DNA of 64,000 nt from a bacterium (GTDB taxonomy: Bacteria; Planctomycetota; Planctomycetia; Pirellulales; Pirellulaceae). The translations under genes and the position numbers were made by a program. Positions 48,870 through 58,366 of the stretch are shown here, one piece after another; the stretch's first letter is position 1, and the number at the start of each line of letters is the position of its first letter. The notes under the pieces were generated by a model that did not search any database, was not told the DNA's origin, and saw nothing but the letters and a program-made list of their open reading frames with translations. The DNA is taken from positions 682,001 to 746,000 of the forward strand of contig WGNR01000001.1 of assembly GCA_016124445.1 (NCBI GenBank), read 5' to 3'.

Positions 48870-49949
48870 GTGCGCGAGATTTTCCAGCCGTTATTATTTC
48901 TCCTGGCAAGGTCCTTGGAAAAAGATCTTCGGCATCAGATCGAGTTCCTCAAGGCCGAGAATGAAATGCTCCGTCGGCGAGTGCCAAAGCAGAAGATATT
49001 TCTGCGGCAGGAGGAACGCGAACGGCTTCTCAAACTGGGACTTGTGCTGGGACCCGCCATTCGCCAAATGATTACGATTGTCGATTACTCGACTTTCCGG
49101 CGTTGGGTTCGTAAAGCGGACGGCGAAGATATGGCCAAGAAGACAGGCCGACCTCGTATCGCCGTCATCATTCGCGAGTTCGTCGTTCGTGTTGCCAAGG
49201 AGACGGGCTGGGGCTATAGCCGAATCTTAGGTGAGATTCGCAAGCTTGGCCTGGGAAACGTATCGCGCCAGACGGTGAAGAATATCTTGGTCGAAAATGG
49301 ACTTGATCCAGGTCCCAAACGTAGCCGCGGGACTTGGTCTGAGTTCCTCAAAGCACATCAGGAAACGCTTTGGCAGTGCGACTTCTTCAGCAAACGCATT
49401 TGGACGCCGACTGGCAGAAGACAAGTCTTTGCCTTGGCGTTTATCAATGTGGCAACACGAAAGGTTATCGTTACTCCGTCGGCCTTTTCGACCGGAGGTA
49501 AGTGGATCGAGCAGCAAGCCAGAGCGTTTCTGGAACACGTGGAAACGGAGGGCTTGGTCTGCACCATTCTCATGCGAGACATGGACAAAGCGTTTTCCGA
49601 GAGATTCCATTCGGTGTTCAACGGTCGTGGTATCGAAGTAAAGCCTGTTGGTCCTCGGGCCCCCAACCTGAACGCGTTTATCGAACGCTGGATTCAGTCG
49701 CTGAAACAAGAAGCGTTGGACCACTTCATTGTGTTTGGACAATCGCATTTTGACTTCATCGTTCGAGAGTACGTCGCGCACTACCACGAAGAACGTCCGC
49801 ATCAAGGCATTGGCAATGTGCTGCTCTTACAGCGTGGCGAGCCAGAATGCGAGGGGACGGACGATGAAGTTCCCGCCCTCAGCATGGCTGATATCCAGTG
49901 CCAAGAACGCTTGGGCGGGATCCTGAAGTCTTACTCTCGGGCTGCTTGA
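48870..49949 (+). CDS. Integrase-core (DDE) transposase of planctomycete type
   Basis: 359 residues with a GTG start. An N-terminal coiled coil (ENEMLRRRVPKQ) precedes an HTH region (about 90-140, WGYSRILGEIRKLGLGNVSRQTV). The rve catalytic core spans about 155-310: D171 in WQCDFF, D237 in MRDMDKAF and E272 in NAFIERW, with 34 residues between the last two. The HYHEERPHQGIGN tail is typical of IS3/IS481-like enzymes. All catalytic residues are present, so it may be active. I could not find terminal inverted repeats or a target duplication, so the element's limits are unknown. Related copies are common in planctomycetes. Confidence 0.9.
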   Translation: MREIFQPLLFLLARSLEKDLRHQIEFLKAENEMLRRRVPKQKIFLRQEERERLLKLGLVLGPAIRQMITIVDYSTFRRWVRKADGEDMAKKTGRPRIAVIIREFVVRVAKETGWGYSRILGEIRKLGLGNVSRQTVKNILVENGLDPGPKRSRGTWSEFLKAHQETLWQCDFFSKRIWTPTGRRQVFALAFINVATRKVIVTPSAFSTGGKWIEQQARAFLEHVETEGLVCTILMRDMDKAFSERFHSVFNGRGIEVKPVGPRAPNLNAFIERWIQSLKQEALDHFIVFGQSHFDFIVREYVAHYHEERPHQGIGNVLLLQRGEPECEGTDDEVPALSMADIQCQERLGGILKSYSRAA

Positions 49950-50204
49950 ATTGGGTTTGGGAAATCGATTTGCATCTTGGCCTGCGAGGCTGGTGCGCGC
50001 CGATCGTAGATTTAGCGTGACCTTGGTTCGTTGAATCGATCTTTTCGGCTGAAATTGTCATTTTCAGTTGGCATTCGGAATCGTGTTTCGCCGTCATTTC
50101 GCTCGGAAATTGCCGCTGTTTTCTGTTGGCATCGTTTTTGTACAGGGCGCCGCATTTTCGCCAACCCTTTGACCTGATTGCAGATGCGGCGACCGAGTGC
50201 GCAG
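49950..50204. other. Spacer between transposase and tRNA terminator
   Basis: 255 bases with no gene. The right end of the transposable element should be here, but no inverted repeat was found. Part of it is AT-rich with short direct motifs. Confidence 0.35.
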
Positions 50205-50240
50205 CAAAAAAGGCCGCTGGAATGACTCCAGACGACCTTT
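50205..50240 (-). terminator. Rho-independent terminator of tRNA-Asn
   Basis: On the minus strand an 11-pair stem (one G-U pair, one bulge) with a 5-base loop is followed by TTTTTT. It lies about 12 bases beyond the 3' end of the tRNA. Confidence 0.8.
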
Positions 50241-50251
50241 GTCAAACAGAG

Positions 50252-50324
50252 CTCCCCCGGCAGGACTCGAACCTGCGACAGGGCGGTTAACAGCCGCCTG
50301 CTCTACCAACTGAGCTACAGGGGA
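50252..50324 (-). tRNA. tRNA-Asn (anticodon GTT)
   Basis: 73 bases. The 7-bp acceptor stem TCCCCTG/CGGGGGA, D-arm (GCTC..GAGC), anticodon loop CTGTTAA with GTT, and T-arm GCAGGTTCGAGTCCTGC are all present. The discriminator is G. The 3' CCA is not encoded. Confidence 0.97.
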
Positions 50325-50469
50325 TCAAGGTAGAAAGCTAAGTTTACTTCTTTCCCTCACCCTTTCAAGGCCAGTCACTGCGAAAGTTTTGGGCCGAAAA
50401 TGGGTGGGTTGCGGTCGTATCGAATAGGACATTCGGTACTGCAGGAGGTTCGGAGTTGGGAGGGCATTT

Positions 50470-50910
50470 TCAGGGTTCGGAACGGTCTTTGACCATTCGG
50501 ACCGAGTTCCCCTTGGCGTTGTACTCGACCTCGGTCATGTAGGCCTTGATCAGCATCACTCCGCGTCCCGAGGGGACGTCCAGATTCTCGTCCAGGGTTG
50601 GGTCGGGAACAGCATGCGGGTCGAAACCGGGACCTTCGTCCGTAATGTGGATCAAAACCCGTTCTTTGGCGACCCGCATGTCAACTTCGACCGATTTGTT
50701 CGGGTCTTGCTTGTTTCCATGCTTGATCGCGTTAACGATTGCTTCTTCCGCGGCGAGATGGATGCCGAAGGTTTCGTGCGAACCCCATTGGGCGATTTCC
50801 AACTGAGTCAGCAATTCCTTGATAAGCCGCTGTCCTTCCGCCGTATCGCTGGGAATGGTTTCCTGGTTGGACCATAGCCAGTTGTTTTCGTCGCCCATAA
50901 CTAAGAGCAT
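50470..50910 (-). CDS. Anti-sigma serine kinase (RsbW/SpoIIAB-like HATPase)
   Basis: 146 residues; an internal ATG at 50898 (MGDENNWLW) is an alternative start. GHKL ATPase motifs: N-box EEAIVNAIKHGN (about 68-79), G1 DEGPGFD near 106, G2 GRGVMLIKA near 126. These proteins hold sigma or other partner proteins and phosphorylate a STAS antagonist. The STAS gene lies about 150 bases upstream on the same strand, so the pair is a partner-switching module. The sigma factor it controls is not in the immediate neighbourhood. Confidence 0.92.
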   Translation of the reverse strand: MLLVMGDENNWLWSNQETIPSDTAEGQRLIKELLTQLEIAQWGSHETFGIHLAAEEAIVNAIKHGNKQDPNKSVEVDMRVAKERVLIHITDEGPGFDPHAVPDPTLDENLDVPSGRGVMLIKAYMTEVEYNAKGNSVRMVKDRSEP

Positions 50911-51060
50911 TCTCGAATGGGAGGAGTGTTACGGGAAAAGCCAATCAACGTGGTCGAATTCGTGACTGGTGTCTGCTGGCCGCGAGACAGCTTACAAGGG
51001 GATAAATGATAGCATTAGTTTAGCTGGTATTACCTGCTCGGGAAAACAGGGATATCGAAG

Positions 51061-51420
51061 TTATCCGCGAAACGCCTGGAGGGCGTCCGGAAGGTCGTCC
51101 TTGATATCGAACAACTTGTTCAGCCGGGTAATGGCGAATACTTCCATAATCTCCGGACGAATGTTGCTCATTTTCAGATGCCCATCTCGCTGCTTTACCT
51201 GTTTATCGAGGCTGATCAGCTTGCCCAGCGCAGAGCTCGACAAAAACTCGACATGCGAGAAATTCAGCAGAATGTTCTGCTTCTTTTCGACCTCTACCAG
51301 GTCGTGAAATTCTTGGCCGATCTCTTGAATCTGGGCATCATCCAGAATCTTTCGATCTTTGAACTCGACGACACAGACGCCGTCTAATTCGGATACGCGA
51401 AGGCGTTTTTGATCCGACAT
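51061..51420 (-). CDS. STAS-domain anti-sigma factor antagonist
   Basis: 119 residues from the ATG at 51420, with AGGAAA upstream; the frame is open to 51543. The STAS core includes VCVVEFKDRKILDD, LLNFSHVEFLSSSALGKLI (the central serine is the usual phosphorylation site) and VFAITRLNKLFDI. When unphosphorylated it should bind the HATPase encoded downstream and free its target. Confidence 0.93.
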   Translation of the reverse strand: MSDQKRLRVSELDGVCVVEFKDRKILDDAQIQEIGQEFHDLVEVEKKQNILLNFSHVEFLSSSALGKLISLDKQVKQRDGHLKMSNIRPEIMEVFAITRLNKLFDIKDDLPDALQAFRG

Positions 51421-51640
51421 TGCGATGGTTTCCTTTTCCTGAAGACTTCGCAGAATTCTAACGCAACAGGGTTTGCCTAGACAAAGGAAAATGTGAGCAT
51501 TCTGAGAATCTTGCAGAGCACGATAGCGCCAGAATCGTCTCAAACGCTAAAGCCTATAATACTTTTCACTTACGCACTGTCAACGACTGGCCGAAGCTGG
51601 ATCAGACTTGGCAGGCAAAACGGCGACCTGATTATGCCGC

Positions 51641-52045
51641 TCAGGTACCTCGTTTCCCATCTAAAACAACATGCGTAATCAGCAGGTAATTCCCGCCTCG
51701 ATATTCGGTAACCGTCCCGGAAACTAGCCAGACAAGCTGTCCGGTCGAGGCTTCCTGACTTTGAACGACCCGCTCCATCATGCGGTTTTCCAGGATCTTG
51801 AAGACAACCTCTTCGCCATCGACCTGAAAACTGAGGCGATCGCCGATCCACTCGAAACTACCCTTGGCGTCGACGATTTCGGCCCCTTCGCGAAGCCTTT
51901 TGACCTTCTTTTGCTGCTCCTCAGCTTGCTTCACCCGGTCGGCCCCCTCCTGGGCAGTCGCCCAAGGAACCAAAGGTGCCGCCAGAAGTGCGACAAATAC
52001 GGTAGCCAATAAAAGATTCAACGAGCGGGAAAAGATTCTGGTCAC
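51641..52045 (-). CDS. Small exported protein of unknown function
   Basis: 134 residues if the GTG at 52045 is used (TRIFSRSLNLLLATVFVALL signal peptide ending in ATAQ); the frame is open to an ATG at 52141, which would put 32 polar residues before the signal. The mature part starts with a charged coiled coil (RVKQAEEQQKKVKRLREG) followed by a beta-rich domain (FEWIGDRLSFQVDGEEVVFK). No family is recognised. It is a single gene, spaced from the STAS gene by 220 bases. Confidence 0.75.
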   Translation of the reverse strand: MTRIFSRSLNLLLATVFVALLAAPLVPWATAQEGADRVKQAEEQQKKVKRLREGAEIVDAKGSFEWIGDRLSFQVDGEEVVFKILENRMMERVVQSQEASTGQLVWLVSGTVTEYRGGNYLLITHVVLDGKRGT

Positions 52046-52319
52046 GGCAGAAATCTCGCATTCGGGTCGATAGTTACGTGGTTTTTGAAGCGTAGCTTTT
52101 ATTTCCGCATGTTGCGTTCGGAAATCATGGAATGTTGCCAAAAGTCCCCATCAAGGTCGAACCTGGCGGGCTTGGCATGACCCCGCATATTGCGCAAACA
52201 TATCATCAACAATAACTTACGGAATCGCTTACCCGATTACCCACAAGACTCGGCACGAAGCCTGCAAATGAGACGGTTGACTCCAATCTGTGTGAATTCA
52301 ACTTTCTCCGCAGGCTTCG

Positions 52320-53249
52320 ATGTACGACCCCATTTCCTCATCTTCGATCGGCCCCTTTGTTGTTGCGTTTTCGTTTGCGTTGGGAAGCGTCGTCGCACTT
52401 TCTTCTCGCCATGTCTTCGCCAACGACATGGGGACAGGCGCAATTGTCGAATTGACGACCACCAGCGGGAGAACTTTTCGAGGAACGATTGCTCCCGATA
52501 GCGATTTCAACACGGTTCGGCTAACCACCAGCCGAGGGTCAATTATGCTGACCCGCCCGATTGCCTGGACTGCGATTCGGCATTTGACGATTGATGATCA
52601 GCCCAGTTCTTTCGAGCAATTGGCATCGCTAATCACGATGATCCAGGCTACCAACGAGAAGCCGCCGTTGTCTGAAAACGTTTTAACGGTTGGTCCCTCC
52701 GAACTTCCTCGCGATCATGAAGTTTCCGTCGAACAGACGGAGGCGGGTCCTCACTCTGCCCCGATCGCACGATTAACTGCCTGGGCCACGTGCAAGAGTT
52801 GGGATCGCGATCCAATGATCGACGGCCTGGAAGTGACCTTCGCGGCGGAAGATGCGAAAGGCCTGCCAACGGCTGCCTATGGTCACCTGGAAGCAGATCT
52901 CTACGCGTTTCAGGGGGAAAGCTTCAATATCGTGCCACACGGACAAGGGGCGAAGCTCAGAAAAATCGGCACCTGGCGTGTCCCGTTGGAACAAACGTTT
53001 GCAAGGTACGATTCTCGAGTGGCTCAACTTGCCTATCAGTCTCGCTCGCCGGTTACCGACGGCAGCGTTTCGGCAATGGGTATTCTTGTGGTTCGGCTCA
53101 TCGTCCCCGGACAAGGCACCTTCTCGACGACGCTGGAAGACATTCGTTTGCGTCCCTACAGTGCTATCCGCGATGCCAACACGCTTCGTGGCAATCAACG
53201 TTATTTCGGGAACGAGAATCCCCGATATCGCCCACCCGCACGACCGTAG
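52320..53249 (+). CDS. Exported protein of unknown function
   Basis: 309 residues with a signal peptide (about 10-34, ending SSRHVFAND). The first domain (VELTTTSGRTFRGTIAPDS to about 100) looks like a small beta barrel. The second (from about 155) has LEVTFAAEDAKGLPTAAYG, a C2-like or Ig-like pattern. The C-terminus is basic and rich in Pro and Arg (NPRYRPPARP). No named family is recognised. It is convergent with the two-helix membrane protein at 53283. Confidence 0.75.
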   Translation: MYDPISSSSIGPFVVAFSFALGSVVALSSRHVFANDMGTGAIVELTTTSGRTFRGTIAPDSDFNTVRLTTSRGSIMLTRPIAWTAIRHLTIDDQPSSFEQLASLITMIQATNEKPPLSENVLTVGPSELPRDHEVSVEQTEAGPHSAPIARLTAWATCKSWDRDPMIDGLEVTFAAEDAKGLPTAAYGHLEADLYAFQGESFNIVPHGQGAKLRKIGTWRVPLEQTFARYDSRVAQLAYQSRSPVTDGSVSAMGILVVRLIVPGQGTFSTTLEDIRLRPYSAIRDANTLRGNQRYFGNENPRYRPPARP

Positions 53250-53282
53250 GGCCAGGTTTAAAGTTGATATAGGCCGAGGCCG

Positions 53283-53585
53283 CTAACCAGGCTTAGGCAT
53301 TGCCAGACTATGCAGGACCAGCACCGCCCCCATCGAGATCATTGCCCAGCCGAGCCATTGTGGCGGTTTGATTGTCTTTTTTGGGGCAACAAAATTGGCA
53401 TCTTCGGCTGCGGCGACAAAGGCGGTTGGTACGTCGCTTGGTTCTGCCTTCTTCGATGAGAACTGCTTGGCCAAGAATTGACTTGCATCCTGAGTCAAAG
53501 TCACCGAATCGATCATTCGAAACTGGATGCCCAGGGCCAGTAGGACGACCCCAATCATGAAGTATTGGTTGCGGTTGATTTCCAC
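53283..53585 (-). CDS. Small two-helix membrane protein
   Basis: 100 residues. Helix 1 at about 7-24 (YFMIGVVLLALGIQFRMI), then a loop of about 50 residues, then helix 2 at about 76-94 (WLGWAMISMGAVLVLHSLA). Both ends should be on the same side. It is unrecognised and has the look of a planctomycete conserved hypothetical. Confidence 0.72.
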   Translation of the reverse strand: MEINRNQYFMIGVVLLALGIQFRMIDSVTLTQDASQFLAKQFSSKKAEPSDVPTAFVAAAEDANFVAPKKTIKPPQWLGWAMISMGAVLVLHSLAMPKPG

Positions 53586-53901
53586 GGTCAGCTCCGCCGA
53601 TGCGCTGAAACTTGCTTTAAGAGTGGGGTGAAACGGAAGCTTGCATCAACGTTATTAGTCGAATGGACCTCGACTGCGGTGCCAGCAATTCTGCCAGATC
53701 GCTGGCTATTACCCATGTAACGATTACTCGGATGAAAGCGAAAAGGTCGAATCATCCGGTCTGGACGACTTCGGTTTATCGCGTAGTTGTAATTCCGCCG
53801 CATCCCCTATCAGCGAGGTCCCGGATCGTAACCTAACTATCAGAGGACGCTAAAAAAACGTTGGTTCCATGTCAAAAGTGATCATCTAAGGGGCAATTAA
53901 A
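53586..53901. other. Intergenic stretch before the response regulator
   Basis: 316 bases. A 71-codon minus-strand frame (53588-53803) is basic and low in coding character, so I treat it as chance. The ribosome site AAGGGG of the response regulator is at the right end. Confidence 0.4.
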
Positions 53902-54298
53902 ATGAGCACACCGACACCTTCCCGAGGCCGCGCGGCTAGTATGTGACGACTCGATGCTGATGCGCAAGCTTGTAATCGACTCGCTCACCGCAGATGGCTG
54001 GACCATCGTGGGCGAAGCTCAAAATGGGAAGGAAGGGCTCGAAAAGTTCCAGGAATTGAAGCCGGACGTCGTGACGATGGACATCGTCATGCCCGACTAC
54101 GACGGCGTATTTGGCCTGGAGCAGATCATGCAGAGCGATCCCAACGCCAAGGTGGTGATGATCAGCGCTCTCAACCAGACCACCCTGGTCGCTGAAGCCG
54201 TCCGCAAAGGGGCTCAAGACTTCATCGTGAAGCCGTTTCTGCCAGAACATTTGCAGGAAACGATGCAGCGACTATTCGACGCCCAATTGTCGGCCTAG
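53902..54298 (+). CDS. CheY-like response regulator with a frameshift in its 5' end
   Basis: A good ribosome site (AAGGGG, 8 bases away) serves the ATG at 53902, which reads MSTPTPSRGRAASM and then stops. The regulator lies in the +1 frame. That frame reads RLVCDDSMLMRKL, the first strand and acidic pair, with no start codon of its own; the ATG at 53954 would skip both. The rest is intact: phosphoacceptor in VVTMDIVMPDYDG, the Ser after KVVMI and the Lys in FIVKPF. A two-base deletion in the CGCGCG run, or a one-base insertion, would explain it. It is a receiver domain only, with no output domain. Confidence 0.85.
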
Positions 54299-54503
54299 TT
54301 CTTCCGCAAGGGCCGCCGGGCGGGTGCCATCTCGCTACTAATTCGTGAATTCCGCTAAAAACTTAGCACGTCGCCTCCTTCAAATACGCGTAGAAAGAGG
54401 CGGCACAGGCTGCCGATAGTCGGCTTGTGGCGTTGGTGAAACGGCCCAAATCGGCTAGTCTAACGGAATTGCATTCACGGCAAGCACCGCGCGGAAATGA
54501 CGT

Positions 54504-57500
54504 ATGGCCCCCAGCGTCCACGAGCCCACCATTCGAGAACATGACGACGAACTGAATAGTTTGTCGTCCATGAGTTTTATCGGCCTGGTATTAACCCAGT
54601 TCTTTGGGGCTGCTAACGACAATATCTTTCGGTGGTTTGCCATCGGAATCGGGAAAGAACAGCATCCCGAGCAAGTTGGCGCGATCTTGATGGCGGGCAC
54701 CGTCTGTATGGTCGCTCCTTATCTCATTTTTGCCCCGCATGCGGCGTTTTTCGCCGATCGATACAGCAAGCGAAGCGTTATCGTTTCGTGCAAGATCGCT
54801 GAAATCATCATCATGCTGCTGGGCATCATGTTGGCCTGGAGCGGGCAATTGTTCTGGCTTTTCAGCGTGGTTTTTCTGCTCGGCGCCCAAAGTGCCATGT
54901 ATGGGCCGGCCAAGCTTGGGGCAATTCCCGAAATCTTAAAGACCAAACATATCTCCTCCGCCAACGGCATCATTGGGCTTGCCACCGTGGTCGCCACCGC
55001 CCTGGGAACCGTTGTCGGCAATTGGCTGAGCGACTTCACCCGGCAGGGCGAAACCAATCTTTGGGTTGCCGGGATGATCATGGTTGGATTTGCCGCCGTC
55101 GGTATCATCACCAGCGTGTGGATTCAGCGGCTACCGTCCAATCAACCAGATCTTAAATTCCCCTGGAATCCGTTTCGCAGCATTATCGCGGACATGAAAG
55201 TCCTGAAAGCGAACAACGCCATTTTTTACGTTGCGTTGGGCAGCACGTTCTTCTGGACCTTGGCGGCGTTGGCACAGCTGAATATCGATCAGTTCGCTTC
55301 CGAAAGCGGAACAACCACCCAGGCCGATGTCGGTCCGCTTTTGGCCGTGCTTGTGATTGGAACGGCAGTCGGCTGTGTTCTGGCCGGGTATTGGTCTCAA
55401 GGACACGTGGAAATGGGTATCCTTCCACTTGGGGCAACAGGGTTAGCCATCTGCTCGTTTCTGCTGTTCCTTTGCCCGTCACCAATTGTTGGCGCCAGCG
55501 GCAATTGGAACTTCGTGTTCTTGATCGCCAGCTTCCTGTTGTTCTCGTTAGGGCTTTCGGCAGGGCTATTCGAAGTGCCGTTGGCATCGTTCCTGCAGCA
55601 TCGAGCCCCTGCCGAAAAGCGTGGGACGATCCTGGCGGCGACCAATTTCCTGACGTTTGGCGGGATCTTGTTGGTTTCGGTTATCTTTTCCGTCTTGCGG
55701 ACTCCAGTCTATGAGGGCAATGTCGAGAACGTCGATCAGATTGCCGCGTTGAAGATCTCGCCCGAGTTCGCGAAAAAAGTCGACGCCGCTTCGCAAGCAT
55801 TTCGGGCCGACCTGGTCGCTGGCCGAGAACACGAAACGCCCCTGGCAATCGCCAAGCAATTAACGTCCAACGAAGACGAGCAGCGTTACGCATTCGCGAC
55901 GTTGCTGATGACCCAACTGCATCAGGGATTCGTCGATCGCGCCCCGATGGACCGCAGCGAAGTCATCGACAAGTATCCCGATTACAAACAGTTGGTAGCG
56001 GAAATCTATTTTCAAGCCGCCAATTTGCCGCTGTTAACCTCGCGTCAGATCTTCCTACTGTGCGGATTGGTAACCATTCCGATCCTGTTCTACATCTTGT
56101 ATCTCTTGCCGCAGAACTCGCTTCGATTCCTGGTCTGGCTGGCGAGCGAAACTTTCTATCGCATCCGGGTTCACGATCGAGAGAACTTGCCGGCTGAGGG
56201 TGGTGCATTGCTTGTCTCGAACCATGTTTCGTGGCTCGACGGCGTGCTGCTGATGCTGACCAGCAGCCGCCCAGTCCGCATGCTGGTCTGGGGAGGCAAT
56301 TTCAAGAGTCAATGGTTCCGGAGATTCGTCGAATACCACGGTGCTATCCTGATCGATAAAGGCCCCAAGGGAATCCAACGTGCCCTGCAAAAGGGACGCG
56401 AGGCGATCGAGAATGGCGAGCTTGTTTGTGTGTTCGCCGAAGGTGGAATCACCCGAAGCGGACAGATTCAAGGGTTCCGCCCTGGCCTGTTGAAGATGGT
56501 TGAAGGGACATCGGCCCCAGTCGTGCCGGTTTACATCGACGAGCTTTGGGGCAGCATTTTTAGTTTCAGCGAAGGCAAGTTCTTCTGGAAACTTCCCCGC
56601 GGCTGGCAGACCCCCATTTCCATTCACTTCGGCGAACCGATCGAACCGCCGCATGGCATCCATGCGATTCGCCAGGCGGTCCAGCAACTTGGTGCGTTGG
56701 CGTTCGAGCGCCGCGTTGACCGTGTTGTTCCACCCGCCAAGACGATGCTGCGGGTCTGCAAACGCCGGCTGTTTCACTCGAAAGTGGCCGACTCAATCGG
56801 TACCGATCTTACTGGCGGCGTATTGCTGACTCGGATCCTGATCCTGCAAAAACTGCTCAATCGGTACGTTCTTCAGCCTCGCGTGGAAGAACCCTACGTG
56901 GGCATCCTTCTGCCGCCATCCGTTGCCGCCGTGGCGGTTAACGCGGGGATTGCTCTCGATCGGCGGATTGGCGTCAATTTGAACTACACGACCAGCAACG
57001 AGGTAATGAACCATTGCATCCGCCAATGCGGAATCAAAACGGTTCTGACCAGTCGCAAGTTCATGGAGAAGTTCGACTGGCAACTCGACTGCGAGGTGGT
57101 CTATCTCGAAGACCTGCGTGACAAACCAACGTTGTGGGACAAACTCAGCAGCGCATTCAATGCGTATATTGTTCCAAGTTGGATCCTCGATCGAGTCTAT
57201 GGGCTGAATAAGATTCGTCCCAACGACACGCTCACGGTCATCTTCACGTCAGGTTCGACGGGCGTTCCGAAAGGGGTTCAACTGACCCACGCGAATATCT
57301 CGTCCAACGTTCAGGCGATTCAGCAGATGGTTCACCTGCGGCGAAGCGACGTGATCATCGGTATCCTGCCCTTCTTTCACTCGTTCGGCTATACGGTAAC
57401 GCTGTGGACGCTGTTTGGTATCGACGTGAAGTCGGCCTACCATTTCAGCCCGCTGGAACCGAAGGCAATCGGCAGCCTGACCAAGAAACATGTCGGTACC

Positions 57501-58340
57501 GTGATCCTGGCGACACCCACGTTCCTTCGCAGCTATCTCCGCCGAATCGACAAGGAAGACTTCGCGACGCTCGAGATCGTCGTCGCCGGCGCGGAGAAGC
57601 TTCCGAGCGACTTGTGCGAATCGTTTGAAGAGAAATTCGGGGTACGCCCGGTTGAAGGCTATGGAGCAACGGAACTGTCGCCGCTGGTTTCGGTAAACAT
57701 TCCCCCTGCTCGCTCAGTCGACAATTTCCAGATCGATCGCAAGGAAGGAACCGTTGGCCGGCCGATTCCCAACGTCGCGGCGAAGATCCTTGATCTTGAA
57801 ACAGGCGAAGAAAAGGGAGTCAACGAACCCGGCATGCTTTACATTACCGGCCCAAACGTGATGAAAGGCTATCTCCACATGCCGGAGGAAACGGACGAAG
57901 TCTTGCAAGATAATTGGTACAAGACCGGAGACGTCGCCCTGATCGACGAGGATGGCTTCCTGATGATTACCGGACGCATCAGCCGCTTCTCAAAGATCGG
58001 CGGCGAAATGATCCCACACGTCCGTATCGAAGAGGAAATCAATCAAATCCTGGGCGACGAAGAAAGCGACGAACTTACCGTCGCCGTGACGGCAGTCGCT
58101 CATCCGACCAAGGGAGAACGCCTGGTCGTCGTTCACGTCCACTTGCAGATCTCGCCTGAAGAAATCTGCCGACGGCTAAAAGAGGCGGGGCTGCCCAACC
58201 TGTTCATCCCTTCAGCCGATAGCTTCATGGAGGTGGAAAAGATTCCGGTCCTGGGCTCAGGCAAACTCGACCTGCGACACCTTAAACAGGTAGCCGAGTC
58301 CCATTTCACCGCCGATAGCTCAGCGGCATCCGAACGCTAG
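54504..58340 (+). CDS. LplT-like transporter + PlsC acyltransferase + acyl-ACP/CoA ligase fusion (Aas-type)
   Basis: 1278 residues. An MFS-type lysophospholipid transporter occupies 1-400 (QFFGAANDNIFRWF, SAMYGPAKLGAIPEI). An unusual insert of about 120 residues (about 405-525) lies before the last helices. The PlsC domain follows, with NHVSWLD at 572-578 and FAEGGITRSG near 645. The AMP-binding domain runs from about 750 to the end, with TSGSTGVPKGV at 915-925 and YGATELSP near 1053. In E. coli LplT and Aas are separate proteins; here they form one chain that imports and re-acylates lysophospholipids. It is monocistronic. Confidence 0.95.
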   Translation: MAPSVHEPTIREHDDELNSLSSMSFIGLVLTQFFGAANDNIFRWFAIGIGKEQHPEQVGAILMAGTVCMVAPYLIFAPHAAFFADRYSKRSVIVSCKIAEIIIMLLGIMLAWSGQLFWLFSVVFLLGAQSAMYGPAKLGAIPEILKTKHISSANGIIGLATVVATALGTVVGNWLSDFTRQGETNLWVAGMIMVGFAAVGIITSVWIQRLPSNQPDLKFPWNPFRSIIADMKVLKANNAIFYVALGSTFFWTLAALAQLNIDQFASESGTTTQADVGPLLAVLVIGTAVGCVLAGYWSQGHVEMGILPLGATGLAICSFLLFLCPSPIVGASGNWNFVFLIASFLLFSLGLSAGLFEVPLASFLQHRAPAEKRGTILAATNFLTFGGILLVSVIFSVLRTPVYEGNVENVDQIAALKISPEFAKKVDAASQAFRADLVAGREHETPLAIAKQLTSNEDEQRYAFATLLMTQLHQGFVDRAPMDRSEVIDKYPDYKQLVAEIYFQAANLPLLTSRQIFLLCGLVTIPILFYILYLLPQNSLRFLVWLASETFYRIRVHDRENLPAEGGALLVSNHVSWLDGVLLMLTSSRPVRMLVWGGNFKSQWFRRFVEYHGAILIDKGPKGIQRALQKGREAIENGELVCVFAEGGITRSGQIQGFRPGLLKMVEGTSAPVVPVYIDELWGSIFSFSEGKFFWKLPRGWQTPISIHFGEPIEPPHGIHAIRQAVQQLGALAFERRVDRVVPPAKTMLRVCKRRLFHSKVADSIGTDLTGGVLLTRILILQKLLNRYVLQPRVEEPYVGILLPPSVAAVAVNAGIALDRRIGVNLNYTTSNEVMNHCIRQCGIKTVLTSRKFMEKFDWQLDCEVVYLEDLRDKPTLWDKLSSAFNAYIVPSWILDRVYGLNKIRPNDTLTVIFTSGSTGVPKGVQLTHANISSNVQAIQQMVHLRRSDVIIGILPFFHSFGYTVTLWTLFGIDVKSAYHFSPLEPKAIGSLTKKHVGTVILATPTFLRSYLRRIDKEDFATLEIVVAGAEKLPSDLCESFEEKFGVRPVEGYGATELSPLVSVNIPPARSVDNFQIDRKEGTVGRPIPNVAAKILDLETGEEKGVNEPGMLYITGPNVMKGYLHMPEETDEVLQDNWYKTGDVALIDEDGFLMITGRISRFSKIGGEMIPHVRIEEEINQILGDEESDELTVAVTAVAHPTKGERLVVVHVHLQISPEEICRRLKEAGLPNLFIPSADSFMEVEKIPVLGSGKLDLRHLKQVAESHFTADSSAASER

Positions 58341-58366
58341 GACTCATTCAGTTATCGAAGGCCGGA

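Noticed and set aside
53588..53803. 71-codon minus-strand frame before the response regulator
   Set aside because: Very basic, no domain pattern, no ribosome site; a chance frame is more likely.
53902..53960. Programmed +1 frameshift like the one in prfB
   Set aside because: The shift would need to occur before CTA GTA to keep the first strand, and no slippery codon or SD-like stimulator is visible at that point; an indel in the CG run is simpler.
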